Source: an uncultured Lachnospiraceae bacterium
Lineage (GTDB): Bacteria; Bacillota; Clostridia; Lachnospirales; Lachnospiraceae
Assembly (NCBI GenBank): GCA_947630085.1
Contig: CANRGP010000011.1
Span: 1 to 40,427 of the forward strand
Direction of reading: 5' to 3'
DNA: 40,427 bases
The first letter of the stretch is position 1, and the number at the start of each line of letters is the position of its first letter. The translations under genes were made by a program, and so were the position numbers. Below are positions 24,711-32,747 of this stretch, piece after piece. The notes beneath the pieces are model-generated. The model saw nothing but the letters and a program-made list of their open reading frames with translations. It had not been told where the DNA came from and made no database searches.

Positions 24711-27545
24711 ATGGGCACCTATCTGAATATGCTTCCGGTAACGGCGGCTTCCGTTATCGTGACGGCAGGGCTTTATCTGGCGGAAAAGAAGACGCCGTTC
24801 GGCACATGGAAGCCCCGCGTCCGGCAGTGGATCTGCGGAGTGATCTTCGGGATCCTCGCCATATGCGGGACGGAGTTCGGGGCCGATGCCGAGGGGATCA
24901 CCTTAAATGTCAGTACCGCGCCGCCTCTGTGTGCGGGGCTGATCTTCGGAGCGCCCGCGGGGATCATATCCGGTGTGATCGGCGGCGTGGAGAGATATTT
25001 TGCCACATTCTGGGGTGCCGGATATTACGGACGCTTTGCGGGAACCTTTTCCATCCTGTTTGCCGGACTGGCGGCTGCGGGAATGCGGCGTTTTATGTTT
25101 GACGACAAGAAGCCCGCATGGTATTACGGGCTTTTCGGCGGGATCATTGCCGAAGTTGTGGATATGCTTATCCTTCTGCTCAGCCGGATAGACGATATCC
25201 GCTCGGCCTTCCATATGGTGGAGTTCGGGACGCTCCCGCTGGTTCTGATGAACGGGGCAACGGTGATGTTTGCTCTCCTGGCGGTTTCCGCCATCGGAAA
25301 ACCGGCCAGGAAAAAGAAAAAAAACCGCGAACAGCTTGCGCACGCGTTTCAGAAATGGCTTCTGGTGTGCGTGACGCTGGCCTTTCTGGCCACGGGAGTC
25401 TTTACGTTCTGGATAGAGGACGGCATATCCCGGAGCCAGAACGAGAGTGTCCTCCGGCTCAATCTCTTTGATGTGCAGAAGGACATCGAGGAGGCTTCGG
25501 ACAAAAATCTTCTGGAAATAGCCAGACGGGTGAAGGACTGGATGGAACAGAAGGAAACGGACAAAGACATGGATTTCCGCGATATGGCCGATGTGGCTTC
25601 CTCCTTCGGAGTAGCGGAGGTCGATATCATAGACGAGCGCGGGATCATTACCGCCAGCAACCGGGACGGAGTGATCGGGTATGATATGGCGGCATCCGAA
25701 CAGTCGGCGGCCTTTCTGGTTCTTCTGAACGGCGAGCAGGAGTATGTGCAGCGCTATCAGCCGTCGGGCCAGGACAGTTCCATATACCGCAAATACGCGG
25801 GGATCGCGCTGGAAGAAGGGGGCTTTCTCCAGGTGGGATATGACGCGGAGCGCTTCCAGGCGGATATCGACGAGCAGGTGTCCTATGCGGCCAACAACCG
25901 CCATGTAGGAGAAAAAGGCTATGTCATCATCTGCGACGAGGACTGGACGGTCGTCAGCGATACCCACGATCATAAAGGGCGCGACCTGAGCGATACCGGG
26001 TACAGGCTGGACGAAGACAATACCCCCCAGCTGAGCGCCTTTGAAGCGGAGGTCTGCGGGCAGGATTCCCTGTGTATGTACCTGAAGTCCGAGGGATATT
26101 ATATCATAGCGGTACTTCCCGAGAAAGAGGCGGTCTTTGCGCGGGACGTATCCATATATCTCTCCATTTTTATGGAGATCATAATTTTTACCGTATTGTT
26201 TATCCTGATCTATATCCTTACCAGGAATCTGATCGTGGATAACATTCACAAGATCAACCGATCGCTGACGCTGATCACGAAGGGCAACCTGGATGTGGAG
26301 GTGGATGTCCGCTCGAACGAGGAATTTGCTTCTCTGGCCGACGGCATCAACTCGACCGTTCATACTCTGAAATGTTACATCAAGGAGGCGGAGGCCCGCA
26401 TCGACAAGGAGCTCGCGCTGGCCAGGGACATCCAGCGTTCGGCTCTGCCCTCCGTGTTCCCGCCCTATCCCGGGAGAAGCGAGTTTGATATCTGGGCCGG
26501 GATGCGGCCGGCCAAGGAGGTAGGAGGCGACTTCTACGACTTCTATATGCTGGGAGAGAACAGGCTGGTATTCCTTGTGGCCGATGTGTCCGGAAAGGGA
26601 ATCCCCGCTGCGATGTTTATGATGACGGCGAAGACGCAGATCAAGAGTCTTACCGAGACGGGGATCTCGGTTGAGGAGGTGCTGACGGAGGCGAATGAAC
26701 AGCTCTGCGCCAACAATGACGCGGGAATGTTCGTTACCGCCTGGATGGGGATCCTGGATCTGGAGACCGGGAAAGTGGAGTACGGCAACGCGGGACATAA
26801 TCCGCCTCTTCTGCGGAGGGCGGACGGCTCCTATGAATATCTGAAATCCCGCTCCGGGCTGGTGCTTGCCGGTATGGAGGGGATCCGGTACCGGAAAAAT
26901 GAGCTCACGCTCCGGGCCGGGGATGTGATCTACCTGTATACGGACGGCGTCACCGAGGCTACGAATGCGGGCAAGGAGCTGTATGGCGAGGAGCGCCTGA
27001 TAAACCGTCTCGATCAAATTCCTGCCGAAAATCCCGAGGCCATATGCCGGGGCGTGATGCGTGACGTGGACGATTTTGTCGGGGATGCGCCCCAGTTTGA
27101 TGATATTACCATGCTGTGCCTGAAGTACCGGGGCTGCGGGGCGGAGATCACCGTCGACGCCGCGATGGATCAGATCGACCGCGTGCTTCGCTTCGTGGAC
27201 GGGCAGCTGAAAGCGGCCGAATGTCCGCCGAAGACGGCGGCACAGATCGATATGGCGGTGGACGAGATCCTGAGCAATATTATCCGCTATGCCTATGGGG
27301 ACGGATCCGGAAAGGCGACAGTCCGGGTAGAGATCACGCAGCAGCCTTCCGCCGTCCTGACATTCATCGACAGAGGGAGCCCCTTCAATCCTCTGGAGAA
27401 GGAGGATCCGGACGTGACGATTCCCGCGAAGGAACGCCAGATCGGCGGGCTGGGCATTTTCCTGGTGAAAAACACCATGGACGAGGTGGACTATGAGTAC
27501 CGGGAAGGCGCCAACCGCCTGAGGATCGTTAAGAAATGGCAGTAA
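24711..27545 (+). CDS. Receptor-SpoIIE phosphatase-anti-sigma kinase fusion
   Basis: A 944-residue membrane signalling protein with five parts. Residues 1-200: LytS-like 5TM receptor region (AGLIFGAPAGIISGVIGG). A helix near 214 and a helix near 481-505 enclose an extracytoplasmic Cache-like sensor. About 505-560: HAMP linker. About 585-800: SpoIIE-type PP2C phosphatase with metal-binding AKEVGGDFYDFY, VADVSGKGIPAAMF, YTDGVTEA and FDDITML. About 810-944: RsbW-like ATPase/serine-kinase domain with N-box DEILSNIIRYAYG and G-box IGGLGIFLVKNTMDEV. Phosphatase and kinase for one STAS protein would thus sit on one chain; the STAS gene lies at 29175. Signal and output are unknown. Confidence 0.92.
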   Translation: MGTYLNMLPVTAASVIVTAGLYLAEKKTPFGTWKPRVRQWICGVIFGILAICGTEFGADAEGITLNVSTAPPLCAGLIFGAPAGIISGVIGGVERYFATFWGAGYYGRFAGTFSILFAGLAAAGMRRFMFDDKKPAWYYGLFGGIIAEVVDMLILLLSRIDDIRSAFHMVEFGTLPLVLMNGATVMFALLAVSAIGKPARKKKKNREQLAHAFQKWLLVCVTLAFLATGVFTFWIEDGISRSQNESVLRLNLFDVQKDIEEASDKNLLEIARRVKDWMEQKETDKDMDFRDMADVASSFGVAEVDIIDERGIITASNRDGVIGYDMAASEQSAAFLVLLNGEQEYVQRYQPSGQDSSIYRKYAGIALEEGGFLQVGYDAERFQADIDEQVSYAANNRHVGEKGYVIICDEDWTVVSDTHDHKGRDLSDTGYRLDEDNTPQLSAFEAEVCGQDSLCMYLKSEGYYIIAVLPEKEAVFARDVSIYLSIFMEIIIFTVLFILIYILTRNLIVDNIHKINRSLTLITKGNLDVEVDVRSNEEFASLADGINSTVHTLKCYIKEAEARIDKELALARDIQRSALPSVFPPYPGRSEFDIWAGMRPAKEVGGDFYDFYMLGENRLVFLVADVSGKGIPAAMFMMTAKTQIKSLTETGISVEEVLTEANEQLCANNDAGMFVTAWMGILDLETGKVEYGNAGHNPPLLRRADGSYEYLKSRSGLVLAGMEGIRYRKNELTLRAGDVIYLYTDGVTEATNAGKELYGEERLINRLDQIPAENPEAICRGVMRDVDDFVGDAPQFDDITMLCLKYRGCGAEITVDAAMDQIDRVLRFVDGQLKAAECPPKTAAQIDMAVDEILSNIIRYAYGDGSGKATVRVEITQQPSAVLTFIDRGSPFNPLEKEDPDVTIPAKERQIGGLGIFLVKNTMDEVDYEYREGANRLRIVKKWQ

Positions 27546-27643
27546 GAGGTATTTTATCCGGGTATATATGACCTGATAAAATAAAGCCGGCCGGACCGCC
27601 TGACGGGCTGCCGGAAAATACAAAAAGAGAGGGAGGAACAACA

Positions 27644-28027
27644 ATGGACGAAAACATGAACACAAACACACAGCCGCCGGTATACGCCGTGCCGATCAAG
27701 AAGAGGGAGATCGCTCTCGCGATCATATTCAGCATCATTACCTGCGGAATATACAGCCTGTACTGGCTGGTGAAGCTCAACGACGAGGTGAATCAGCTGG
27801 CCGGAGAGCAGGGGGCCACTTCCGGAGGAATGGTTCTTGTGTTCGACATCATTACCTGCGGCATCTACGGATGGTACTGGCTCTACAAGATGGGAGAGCG
27901 CTGTGACAAGATCAAGAGGAGCAACAACAACTCTTCGCTGGTATTCCTGCTCCTTGGCATTTTCGGTCTTGGCATCATCAGCTACTGCCTGATCCAGGAT
28001 ACCATCAACAAGGCAGTCTCGGCGTAA
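27644..28027 (+). CDS. DUF4234-type small membrane protein
   Basis: A 127-residue protein with three hydrophobic segments. Two of them are internal copies: IITCGIYSLYWLVKLNDE (about residues 36-53) and IITCGIYGWYWLYKMGER, a pattern I associate with DUF4234. A third helix LVFLLLGIFGLGIISYCLI lies near the C-terminus. A short Asn/Thr-rich head precedes the first helix. Start after GAGGGAGG. It is in the same orientation as the SpoIIE fusion and 98 bases from it; no clear promoter or terminator is visible in that gap. Function unknown. Confidence 0.82.
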   Translation: MDENMNTNTQPPVYAVPIKKREIALAIIFSIITCGIYSLYWLVKLNDEVNQLAGEQGATSGGMVLVFDIITCGIYGWYWLYKMGERCDKIKRSNNNSSLVFLLLGIFGLGIISYCLIQDTINKAVSA

Positions 28028-28037
28028 GGGTGATTTG

Positions 28038-28406
28038 GTGGAAGCGAAAAAGAACCGGAAAGGATGGGTGGTGTACGTCCTTCTCATCCTTTCCGGACTC
28101 GCCTATTATATCTGGGTGAGACTGACCGGAATCGCGATTCCCTGCCTGTTTCACGCGGTTACCGGATTTCGATGCCCCGGCTGCGGCGTGACCACCATGG
28201 CAATGTGCCTGGCGGGAGGAGACTGGGCTGGAGCGTTTCAGGCAAATCCGTTCCTCTGCGCGACCCTGCCCCTTATCGCGGCGCAGATCGTCTACGCGGA
28301 GGTAAGAAGAAACAGAGGGAAGGAGCTGCCCGGATGGAACAGGCGGTGCCTTGCGGTATATACGGCGCTGCTCTGCCTGTTCGGAGCTGCCAGAAATATA
28401 TGGTGA
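28038..28406 (+). CDS. DUF2752 domain membrane protein
   Basis: A 122-residue membrane protein with three hydrophobic helices. The segment GFRCPGCGVTTMAMCLAGGD carries the CPGCG motif that defines DUF2752; the paired cysteines could bind metal or a cofactor. I start at GTG 28038, seven bases after AAGGG; a TTG at 28035 is also open. It follows the DUF4234 gene by 10 bases, so the two are translated together, and the two families often occur side by side. Function unknown. Confidence 0.82.
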   Translation: MEAKKNRKGWVVYVLLILSGLAYYIWVRLTGIAIPCLFHAVTGFRCPGCGVTTMAMCLAGGDWAGAFQANPFLCATLPLIAAQIVYAEVRRNRGKELPGWNRRCLAVYTALLCLFGAARNIW

Positions 28407-28431
28407 GAAGATCTTGCGGGAGGAGAGGAAA

Positions 28432-29160
28432 ATGAGGATACGGAAACTGGCTGCTTTGGCGGCCGCGGCCGCTGTGGCGCTTGCGGCCTGCTCATCTCCG
28501 GAAAGCGCGGAGAGCGGGACGGAAGCGGATACCGGCGCGGTGACGGTGACCACATCGCCGGACCGGGAGACGAATGAGGAGGTCCCGACGGAAACCGACG
28601 CTCCGGAAACGGAAGCTCCCGAGACGGAGACGCCGGAGACCGAAGCCTCCGCGGAGGAAACCGCCGAGACGGAGGCGGAGGAAAGCTCTTCTGAAGCAGA
28701 GTCCGCTGTCGGTGAAACAGACGGGTTCGGGTGGACAGAGGCCGGGTATCCCGGCGTGTACCGGCTCCGCTATGACGCGTCTCTGTTCGGCTGCGACGCG
28801 GAGGATTCCATGCTCCATCTGGGATACCAGGGGCCGTTGGAAACGGAAAGCAGCATTCCGGCTTACGTGACGGTCCAGGTGATGGACATGGGAGTGGACG
28901 ATCTGGTAAACGGGCTTGTCCTGCAGTCAGGAGACGACGGGACGACGGTTGCGGAAGGGGCCATCGGCGCCGATTCCGTTCCGACGAAGGTCGTGCAGCA
29001 GACGCAGGAGATCGACGGGACGACGCAGATTCAGATGTTCTTTGTAGTCGGAGCGGGCGAGAAGAGCGTTTTGATCGAGGTGTCCAGCTATGCGGGAGCG
29101 GGAGAGATCCTGGATTCCGCTATTGAGACGATCCTGGGGACCTTTGAACTGATTCAATAA
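28432..29160 (+). CDS. Putative lipoprotein with Thr/Glu/Pro-rich linker
   Basis: A 242-residue exported protein. The signal MRIRKLAALAAAAA ends in the lipobox LAAC, so it should be lipid-anchored at the cytoplasmic membrane. Residues about 25-95 are a low-complexity linker of Thr, Glu, Pro and Ala (repeats like TEAPETE), then a folded domain of about 140 residues begins at GFGWTEAGYPGVYRLRYD. The ATG at 28432 follows GGGAGGAGAGG; the frame is open upstream but crosses the DUF2752 gene. It is within the partner-switching unit, so it may sense or act outside the cell. No family recognised. Confidence 0.85.
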   Translation: MRIRKLAALAAAAAVALAACSSPESAESGTEADTGAVTVTTSPDRETNEEVPTETDAPETEAPETETPETEASAEETAETEAEESSSEAESAVGETDGFGWTEAGYPGVYRLRYDASLFGCDAEDSMLHLGYQGPLETESSIPAYVTVQVMDMGVDDLVNGLVLQSGDDGTTVAEGAIGADSVPTKVVQQTQEIDGTTQIQMFFVVGAGEKSVLIEVSSYAGAGEILDSAIETILGTFELIQ

Positions 29161-29174
29161 CAGGAGGTTGGGAA

Positions 29175-29471
29175 ATGAACATCAAAAAGACAAAAACGGG
29201 AAACGAACTGACGATCGCGCTCTCGGGACGGCTGGATACGAGCACCGCGCCCCTCCTGGAGCAGGAGCTTCAGAACTGCCTGACAGGGGTCGAGAGCCTG
29301 ATCTTTGATCTGGCGTCCCTTGAGTATATCTCTTCCGCGGGACTCAGAGTGCTTCTCTATGCGCAGAAGGTGATGAGCCGTCAGGGGAAGATGACGGTCA
29401 GGGGCGCAAACGACATGATCATGGAAGTGTTTGATATTACGGGCTTCGTGGATATCCTTACCATAGAATAG
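29175..29471 (+). CDS. STAS domain anti-sigma factor antagonist
   Basis: A 98-residue SpoIIAA/RsbV-type protein. The segment LEYISSAGLRVLL carries the phosphoacceptor serine (S53 or S54) and the family helix; LSGRLDTSTAPLLEQEL is the typical first half. In such systems a kinase phosphorylates the serine and a SpoIIE/RsbU phosphatase removes the phosphate, which sets whether the STAS protein can bind its target. Both activities seem to be in the 944-residue protein at 24711. Start after AGGAGG, 14 bases from the lipoprotein stop. No sigma factor is encoded nearby, so the final target is unknown. Confidence 0.94.
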   Translation: MNIKKTKTGNELTIALSGRLDTSTAPLLEQELQNCLTGVESLIFDLASLEYISSAGLRVLLYAQKVMSRQGKMTVRGANDMIMEVFDITGFVDILTIE

Positions 29472-29510
29472 CTTTTTTGGGAAGGACGGCGTGTTTTGAG
29501 AAAATCCGGT

Positions 29511-29540
29511 TGACGCACGGCCGGACTGTGTGATACATTG
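29511..29540 (+). promoter_or_regulatory. Promoter of the cobalamin-uptake operon
   Basis: TTGACG (29511-29516) and TACATT (29535-29540) with an 18-base spacer, directly before the riboswitch aptamer. Confidence 0.5.
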
Positions 29541-29557
29541 TTATCGAACTGAACAGC

Positions 29558-29731
29558 ATATGCTTCTGCGCCGGGAGGCGCCGGCGTCTTCGGACGCCGA
29601 GGGAACCGACTGAGACTGTCGGGCTATCCCAGTAACCGTGAAGCGGACGAAAGGACAATCAAGCCACTGCCGAAAGGTGGGAAGGCGTCCGAGTAGGAGG
29701 AGGCTAAGCCGGGAGACCTGTCTGCATATGA
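29558..29731 (+). promoter_or_regulatory. Cobalamin riboswitch aptamer
   Basis: The P1 stem is CATATGC (29558-29564) with GCATATG (29725-29731). Inside are the conserved parts of adenosylcobalamin aptamers: GAGGGAACC, AAGCCACTG, GGTGGGAAGG, and the B12 box AGCCGGGAGACCTGTC just before the closing P1 strand. It controls the btuFCD-type operon through the terminator at 29789-29819. The middle part (about 29612-29640) departs from the usual form. Confidence 0.93.
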
Positions 29732-29788
29732 AACACTTCTGGGGTTGGGTGGGAACTGCACGGGCCTGTGCGAGCCTGTGTGATTTTG

Positions 29789-29819
29789 TTGCTCTCCAAT
29801 CTGGGGGAGCAATTTTTTT
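29789..29819 (+). terminator. Riboswitch-controlled intrinsic terminator
   Basis: Stem TTGCTCTCC (29789-29797) with GGGGAGCAA (29804-29812, one G-U pair) and seven thymines after it. Placed 58 bases after the aptamer and 63 before btuF, so it is the expression platform: bound cobalamin would favour termination. Confidence 0.9.
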
Positions 29820-29881
29820 GGAAAAATAATGGAATTGCTCCTTATCTGTTCGTTCAAAAAATAGAAAAGGAGCGGATAAAA

Positions 29882-30811
29882 ATGAAAAACCAAAAACTTA
29901 TGACAGCGCTTGCCGCTGTCGTCCTGGCGTGCGCCGTTACCGCCTGCCGGGGAACCTCTCAAACACAGCAGGATGCGGCCATTACGGTGACGGATATGCT
30001 GGGGAGGGAGATCACTCTTGAGGAGCCCGCAGACCGGGTGGTCGCGCTTACGCCCTCGGACTGTGAGATCCTCTACGCCATCGGCGCGGGCGATACGTTG
30101 GTGGGACGCGGACAATACTGCGACTATCCGGCGGAGGTTTCCGAAGTCCCGGCGGTGCAGTCCGGCTCGGAAACCAACATAGAAGAGATCCTGGCGCTCG
30201 ATCCGCAGATCCTGATCATGAGTACCATGTCCCAGACGGAGGAGCAGGCCGCGCAGCTGGAGGAAGCGGGGATCCAGGTGGTGATCAGCGACGCGCAGGA
30301 TATAGACGGAGTCTATACCGCGATCGAGATGATCGGAAAGCTGATGGGCAAAGATCAGGAGGCGGCCGCGGTCGTGAACGATATGAAGACCACCTTTGCC
30401 CGGATCGAGGCCGATGCCTCCGGGGACGGATCGGAAACCATCTATTTTGAGGTATCCCCGCTGGAATACGGACTTTGGACGGCGGGATCCCATACGTTTA
30501 TGGACGAAGCCGCCCAGATGATCGGGCTTACGAACTGCTTTGCTGATGTGGAGGGCTGGGGAGAGATCTCCGAGGAACAGGTCCTGGAGCGCGACCCAGA
30601 TTACATTATGACCATAACCATGTACTATGGCGAGGGCCCCACGCCTGAGGAAGAGATCGCGGGACGCCCGGGATGGGAGAATGTGACCGCCGTGAAGAAC
30701 GGAGCGATCCTGAACCTGACGGATGATGAGCTGTCCCGCCCGGCTCCCAGGCTGACGGAGGGAGTAAAGAAGCTGTATGACTTTGTGTACGGAGAAAATG
30801 CCGAAGAGTAG
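29882..30811 (+). CDS. btuF: Cobalamin ABC transporter, substrate-binding lipoprotein
   Basis: A 309-residue class III periplasmic-binding-type protein. The signal peptide ends in the lipobox VTAC, so it is membrane-anchored. The start of the mature domain, DMLGREITLEEPADRVVAL, then LYAIGAGDTLVGR and ETNIEEILALDPQILI, is typical of BtuF/FecB folds. Vitamin B12 or a corrinoid is inferred as ligand because a cobalamin riboswitch precedes the gene; by sequence alone a siderophore would also fit. ATG 29882 has AAGGAG upstream; the frame is open to 29768 but that stretch crosses the terminator. Confidence 0.9.
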   Translation: MKNQKLMTALAAVVLACAVTACRGTSQTQQDAAITVTDMLGREITLEEPADRVVALTPSDCEILYAIGAGDTLVGRGQYCDYPAEVSEVPAVQSGSETNIEEILALDPQILIMSTMSQTEEQAAQLEEAGIQVVISDAQDIDGVYTAIEMIGKLMGKDQEAAAVVNDMKTTFARIEADASGDGSETIYFEVSPLEYGLWTAGSHTFMDEAAQMIGLTNCFADVEGWGEISEEQVLERDPDYIMTITMYYGEGPTPEEEIAGRPGWENVTAVKNGAILNLTDDELSRPAPRLTEGVKKLYDFVYGENAEE

Positions 30812-30830
30812 GGAAGCGGCGGCCGAGGAA

Positions 30831-30860
30831 GGGCGCGCCTGCCGGAAGGAAGGCGCGCCC
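30831..30860 (+). promoter_or_regulatory. Intercistronic hairpin between btuF and btuC
   Basis: GGGCGCGCC (30831-30839) pairs perfectly with GGCGCGCCC (30852-30860). There is no U-tract, so it is more likely to shield the 3' end of the btuF message or adjust binding-protein to permease ratio than to end transcription. Confidence 0.6.
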
Positions 30861-30898
30861 CAAAGGATCCCGCGCACTGCGGATGGAGGGGAAGAACG

Positions 30899-31942
30899 GT
30901 GAAAAGACGGACAGACAGACTTTCGGTTCCGGAACTTGCGGGATTTTCCGCCGTCACGCTGGCCGTTTTGTGCCTGTGCGTCTGCATGGGAAGCGTGAAG
31001 GTCCCCCTCGGCGCCACGCTGGCAGTGTTCAGGGACGAGATCGGCGCCCTTCTGGGGCTGGCAGAGCGCCCTGCGGGGCTTGAAGCGTCCATTATCTGGT
31101 CCGTGCGTCTGCCCCGCGTACTGTGCGTCGCCGTCACGGGGGCCTCTCTGGCCCTTGCGGGTGCGGCTATGCAGGGACTCCTGAAAAACCCGCTTGCCGA
31201 CGGTTCCACGCTGGGCGTCTCGTCCGGCGCGGCGCTGGGCGCGGTATGCGCCATCGCGTTCGGGATCACGTTTCCCGGCCTGCCGTTCGCGGGAACGATG
31301 GTGACCGCCGTGATCTTTGCTTTTCTGTCCCTTCTTGTGATCCTCTCGCTGGCGTACGGGCTGGACGATTCTCTTTCGGCAAATACCGTTATCCTGATCG
31401 GCGTGATCTTTTCGATGTTCGCATCCAGCCTGACCAGCATCATTGTGACATTTGCGGCGGACCGCATCCGGCACATTACGTTCTGGACCATGGGGAGCCT
31501 TTCCGGATCCAATTACCGGAACGCGCTGGTGCTTGCGATATCCTTTGCCGTTTTTGGCGGCATGATCTTTGCCAGCGGCCGGGAGCTGAACGCGTTTGCC
31601 GTGGGTGAGGAGAATGCCCGGAATATCGGAGTCAATGTGCGCCGCGTCAGGCTGCTGATCCTGGTCGCGGCGTCCGGCCTGATCGGGGTCTGCGTTTCCG
31701 TGGGCGGCTGCATTGGGTTTGTGGGGCTGGTAACGCCGCATATCGTCCGTATGGTGTCGGGGCCCAATCACAGGCGGCTCCTGCCGGCCTGCGCCCTGGG
31801 AGGGGCGTCGTTTTTGATGCTTGCCGATCTGGCGGCACGTATGATCCTGAATCCCGTTGAGCTTCCGATCGGGGTCGTGACAAGTCTTGTGGGCGCGGTG
31901 GTTTTTGTGGTGATATTCTACCGTTCAAGAAAGAGAGGCTGA
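30899..31942 (+). CDS. btuC: Cobalamin ABC transporter, FecCD-type permease
   Basis: A 347-residue membrane protein with the ten-helix FecCD/BtuC pattern. Recognisable segments are IIWSVRLPRVLCVAVTGASL, LKNPLADGSTLGVSSGAALG, and FVGLVTPHIVRM (the coupling region that docks on the ATPase). The start is GTG at 30899 after GGAGGGG. It forms the importer with the binding protein upstream and the ATPase downstream, whose ATG begins 2 bases after this gene's stop. Control is by the cobalamin riboswitch. Confidence 0.93.
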   Translation: MKRRTDRLSVPELAGFSAVTLAVLCLCVCMGSVKVPLGATLAVFRDEIGALLGLAERPAGLEASIIWSVRLPRVLCVAVTGASLALAGAAMQGLLKNPLADGSTLGVSSGAALGAVCAIAFGITFPGLPFAGTMVTAVIFAFLSLLVILSLAYGLDDSLSANTVILIGVIFSMFASSLTSIIVTFAADRIRHITFWTMGSLSGSNYRNALVLAISFAVFGGMIFASGRELNAFAVGEENARNIGVNVRRVRLLILVAASGLIGVCVSVGGCIGFVGLVTPHIVRMVSGPNHRRLLPACALGGASFLMLADLAARMILNPVELPIGVVTSLVGAVVFVVIFYRSRKRG

Positions 31943-31943
31943 T

Positions 31944-32747
31944 ATGCTGAAGGTAGAGGAGCTTTCGGTCAGATACGGGAAAGCCGTCATTGTGGACCGT
32001 CTGAGCTTTTCCGTGGATGAGGGAGAGTGGCTGATGATCGCCGGGCCGAACGGGGCCGGCAAGTCCACGACTCTCAAGGCCGTCATGCAGTCGGTCCCGA
32101 GCCGGGGAAGGATCCTTTTTGAAGGGGAGGACATCCGGAAGAAATCCCCGCGCCGGCTCGCGCAGTGTGTGGGAATGATGCTGCAGAGCCACCTGGCGGA
32201 ATACGCCTTTTCGGTGGAGGAGGTAGTGGATATGGGCCGGTACTGCCGCCGCGGGCGCTTCGGCAGGGAAGAGGAGGAGGACAGAAGGGCCGTGAACGAA
32301 GCTTTGGCTCTCACCGGCCTGGAAAAGATCCGAAGGCAGTCGGTCCTCACCCTTTCCGGAGGAGAGCTCCAGAGAACGTTCCTGGCGCAGATCTTTGCCC
32401 AGGATCCCAGACTTCTGCTTCTGGACGAGCCCGCCAATCATCTGGATCTGCCGTACCAGAAGCAGGTGTTCGGCCTGATCCGGGACTGGCTGAAAAAGCC
32501 CGGCCGCGCGGCTGTCTCTGTGGTTCATGACCTGTCGCTGGTAAAAGCCTACGGGACGAAGGCGCTTCTCATGGATCACGGAAGGGCGTCATCACAGGGA
32601 AGCATTCCCCAGGTGATGACGCCCCAGAATCTGGAATCCGTCTATGGAATGGATGTCTACGGCTGGATGAACGAAATGCTCGGACAGTGGAAAATGCCTA
32701 TTCCAACAGCTGAGAGAGAACTTCCAGAAGCTTATCCATATCGATAG
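31944..32747 (+). CDS. btuD: Cobalamin ABC transporter, ATP-binding protein
   Basis: A 267-residue ATPase of the FepC/BtuD group. Walker A is GPNGAGKS (about 36-43), the signature is LSGGELQRTFLAQ, Walker B is LLLLDEPANHLD, and the switch histidine is in SVVHDLSLVKAYG. It completes the btuFCD-type importer. The last 50 bases overlap the end of the hybrid histidine kinase gene on the other strand, so the C-terminal segment (about residues 250-267) is constrained by both. Confidence 0.93.
   Translation: MLKVEELSVRYGKAVIVDRLSFSVDEGEWLMIAGPNGAGKSTTLKAVMQSVPSRGRILFEGEDIRKKSPRRLAQCVGMMLQSHLAEYAFSVEEVVDMGRYCRRGRFGREEEEDRRAVNEALALTGLEKIRRQSVLTLSGGELQRTFLAQIFAQDPRLLLLDEPANHLDLPYQKQVFGLIRDWLKKPGRAAVSVVHDLSLVKAYGTKALLMDHGRASSQGSIPQVMTPQNLESVYGMDVYGWMNEMLGQWKMPIPTAERELPEAYPYR

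Noticed and set aside
24903-27671. 922-codon minus-strand frame
   Set aside because: Antisense to the SpoIIE fusion; no motifs, wrong composition.
29624-31771. 715-codon minus-strand frame
   Set aside because: Antisense to the riboswitch, btuF and btuC; it would require coding through a conserved RNA structure.
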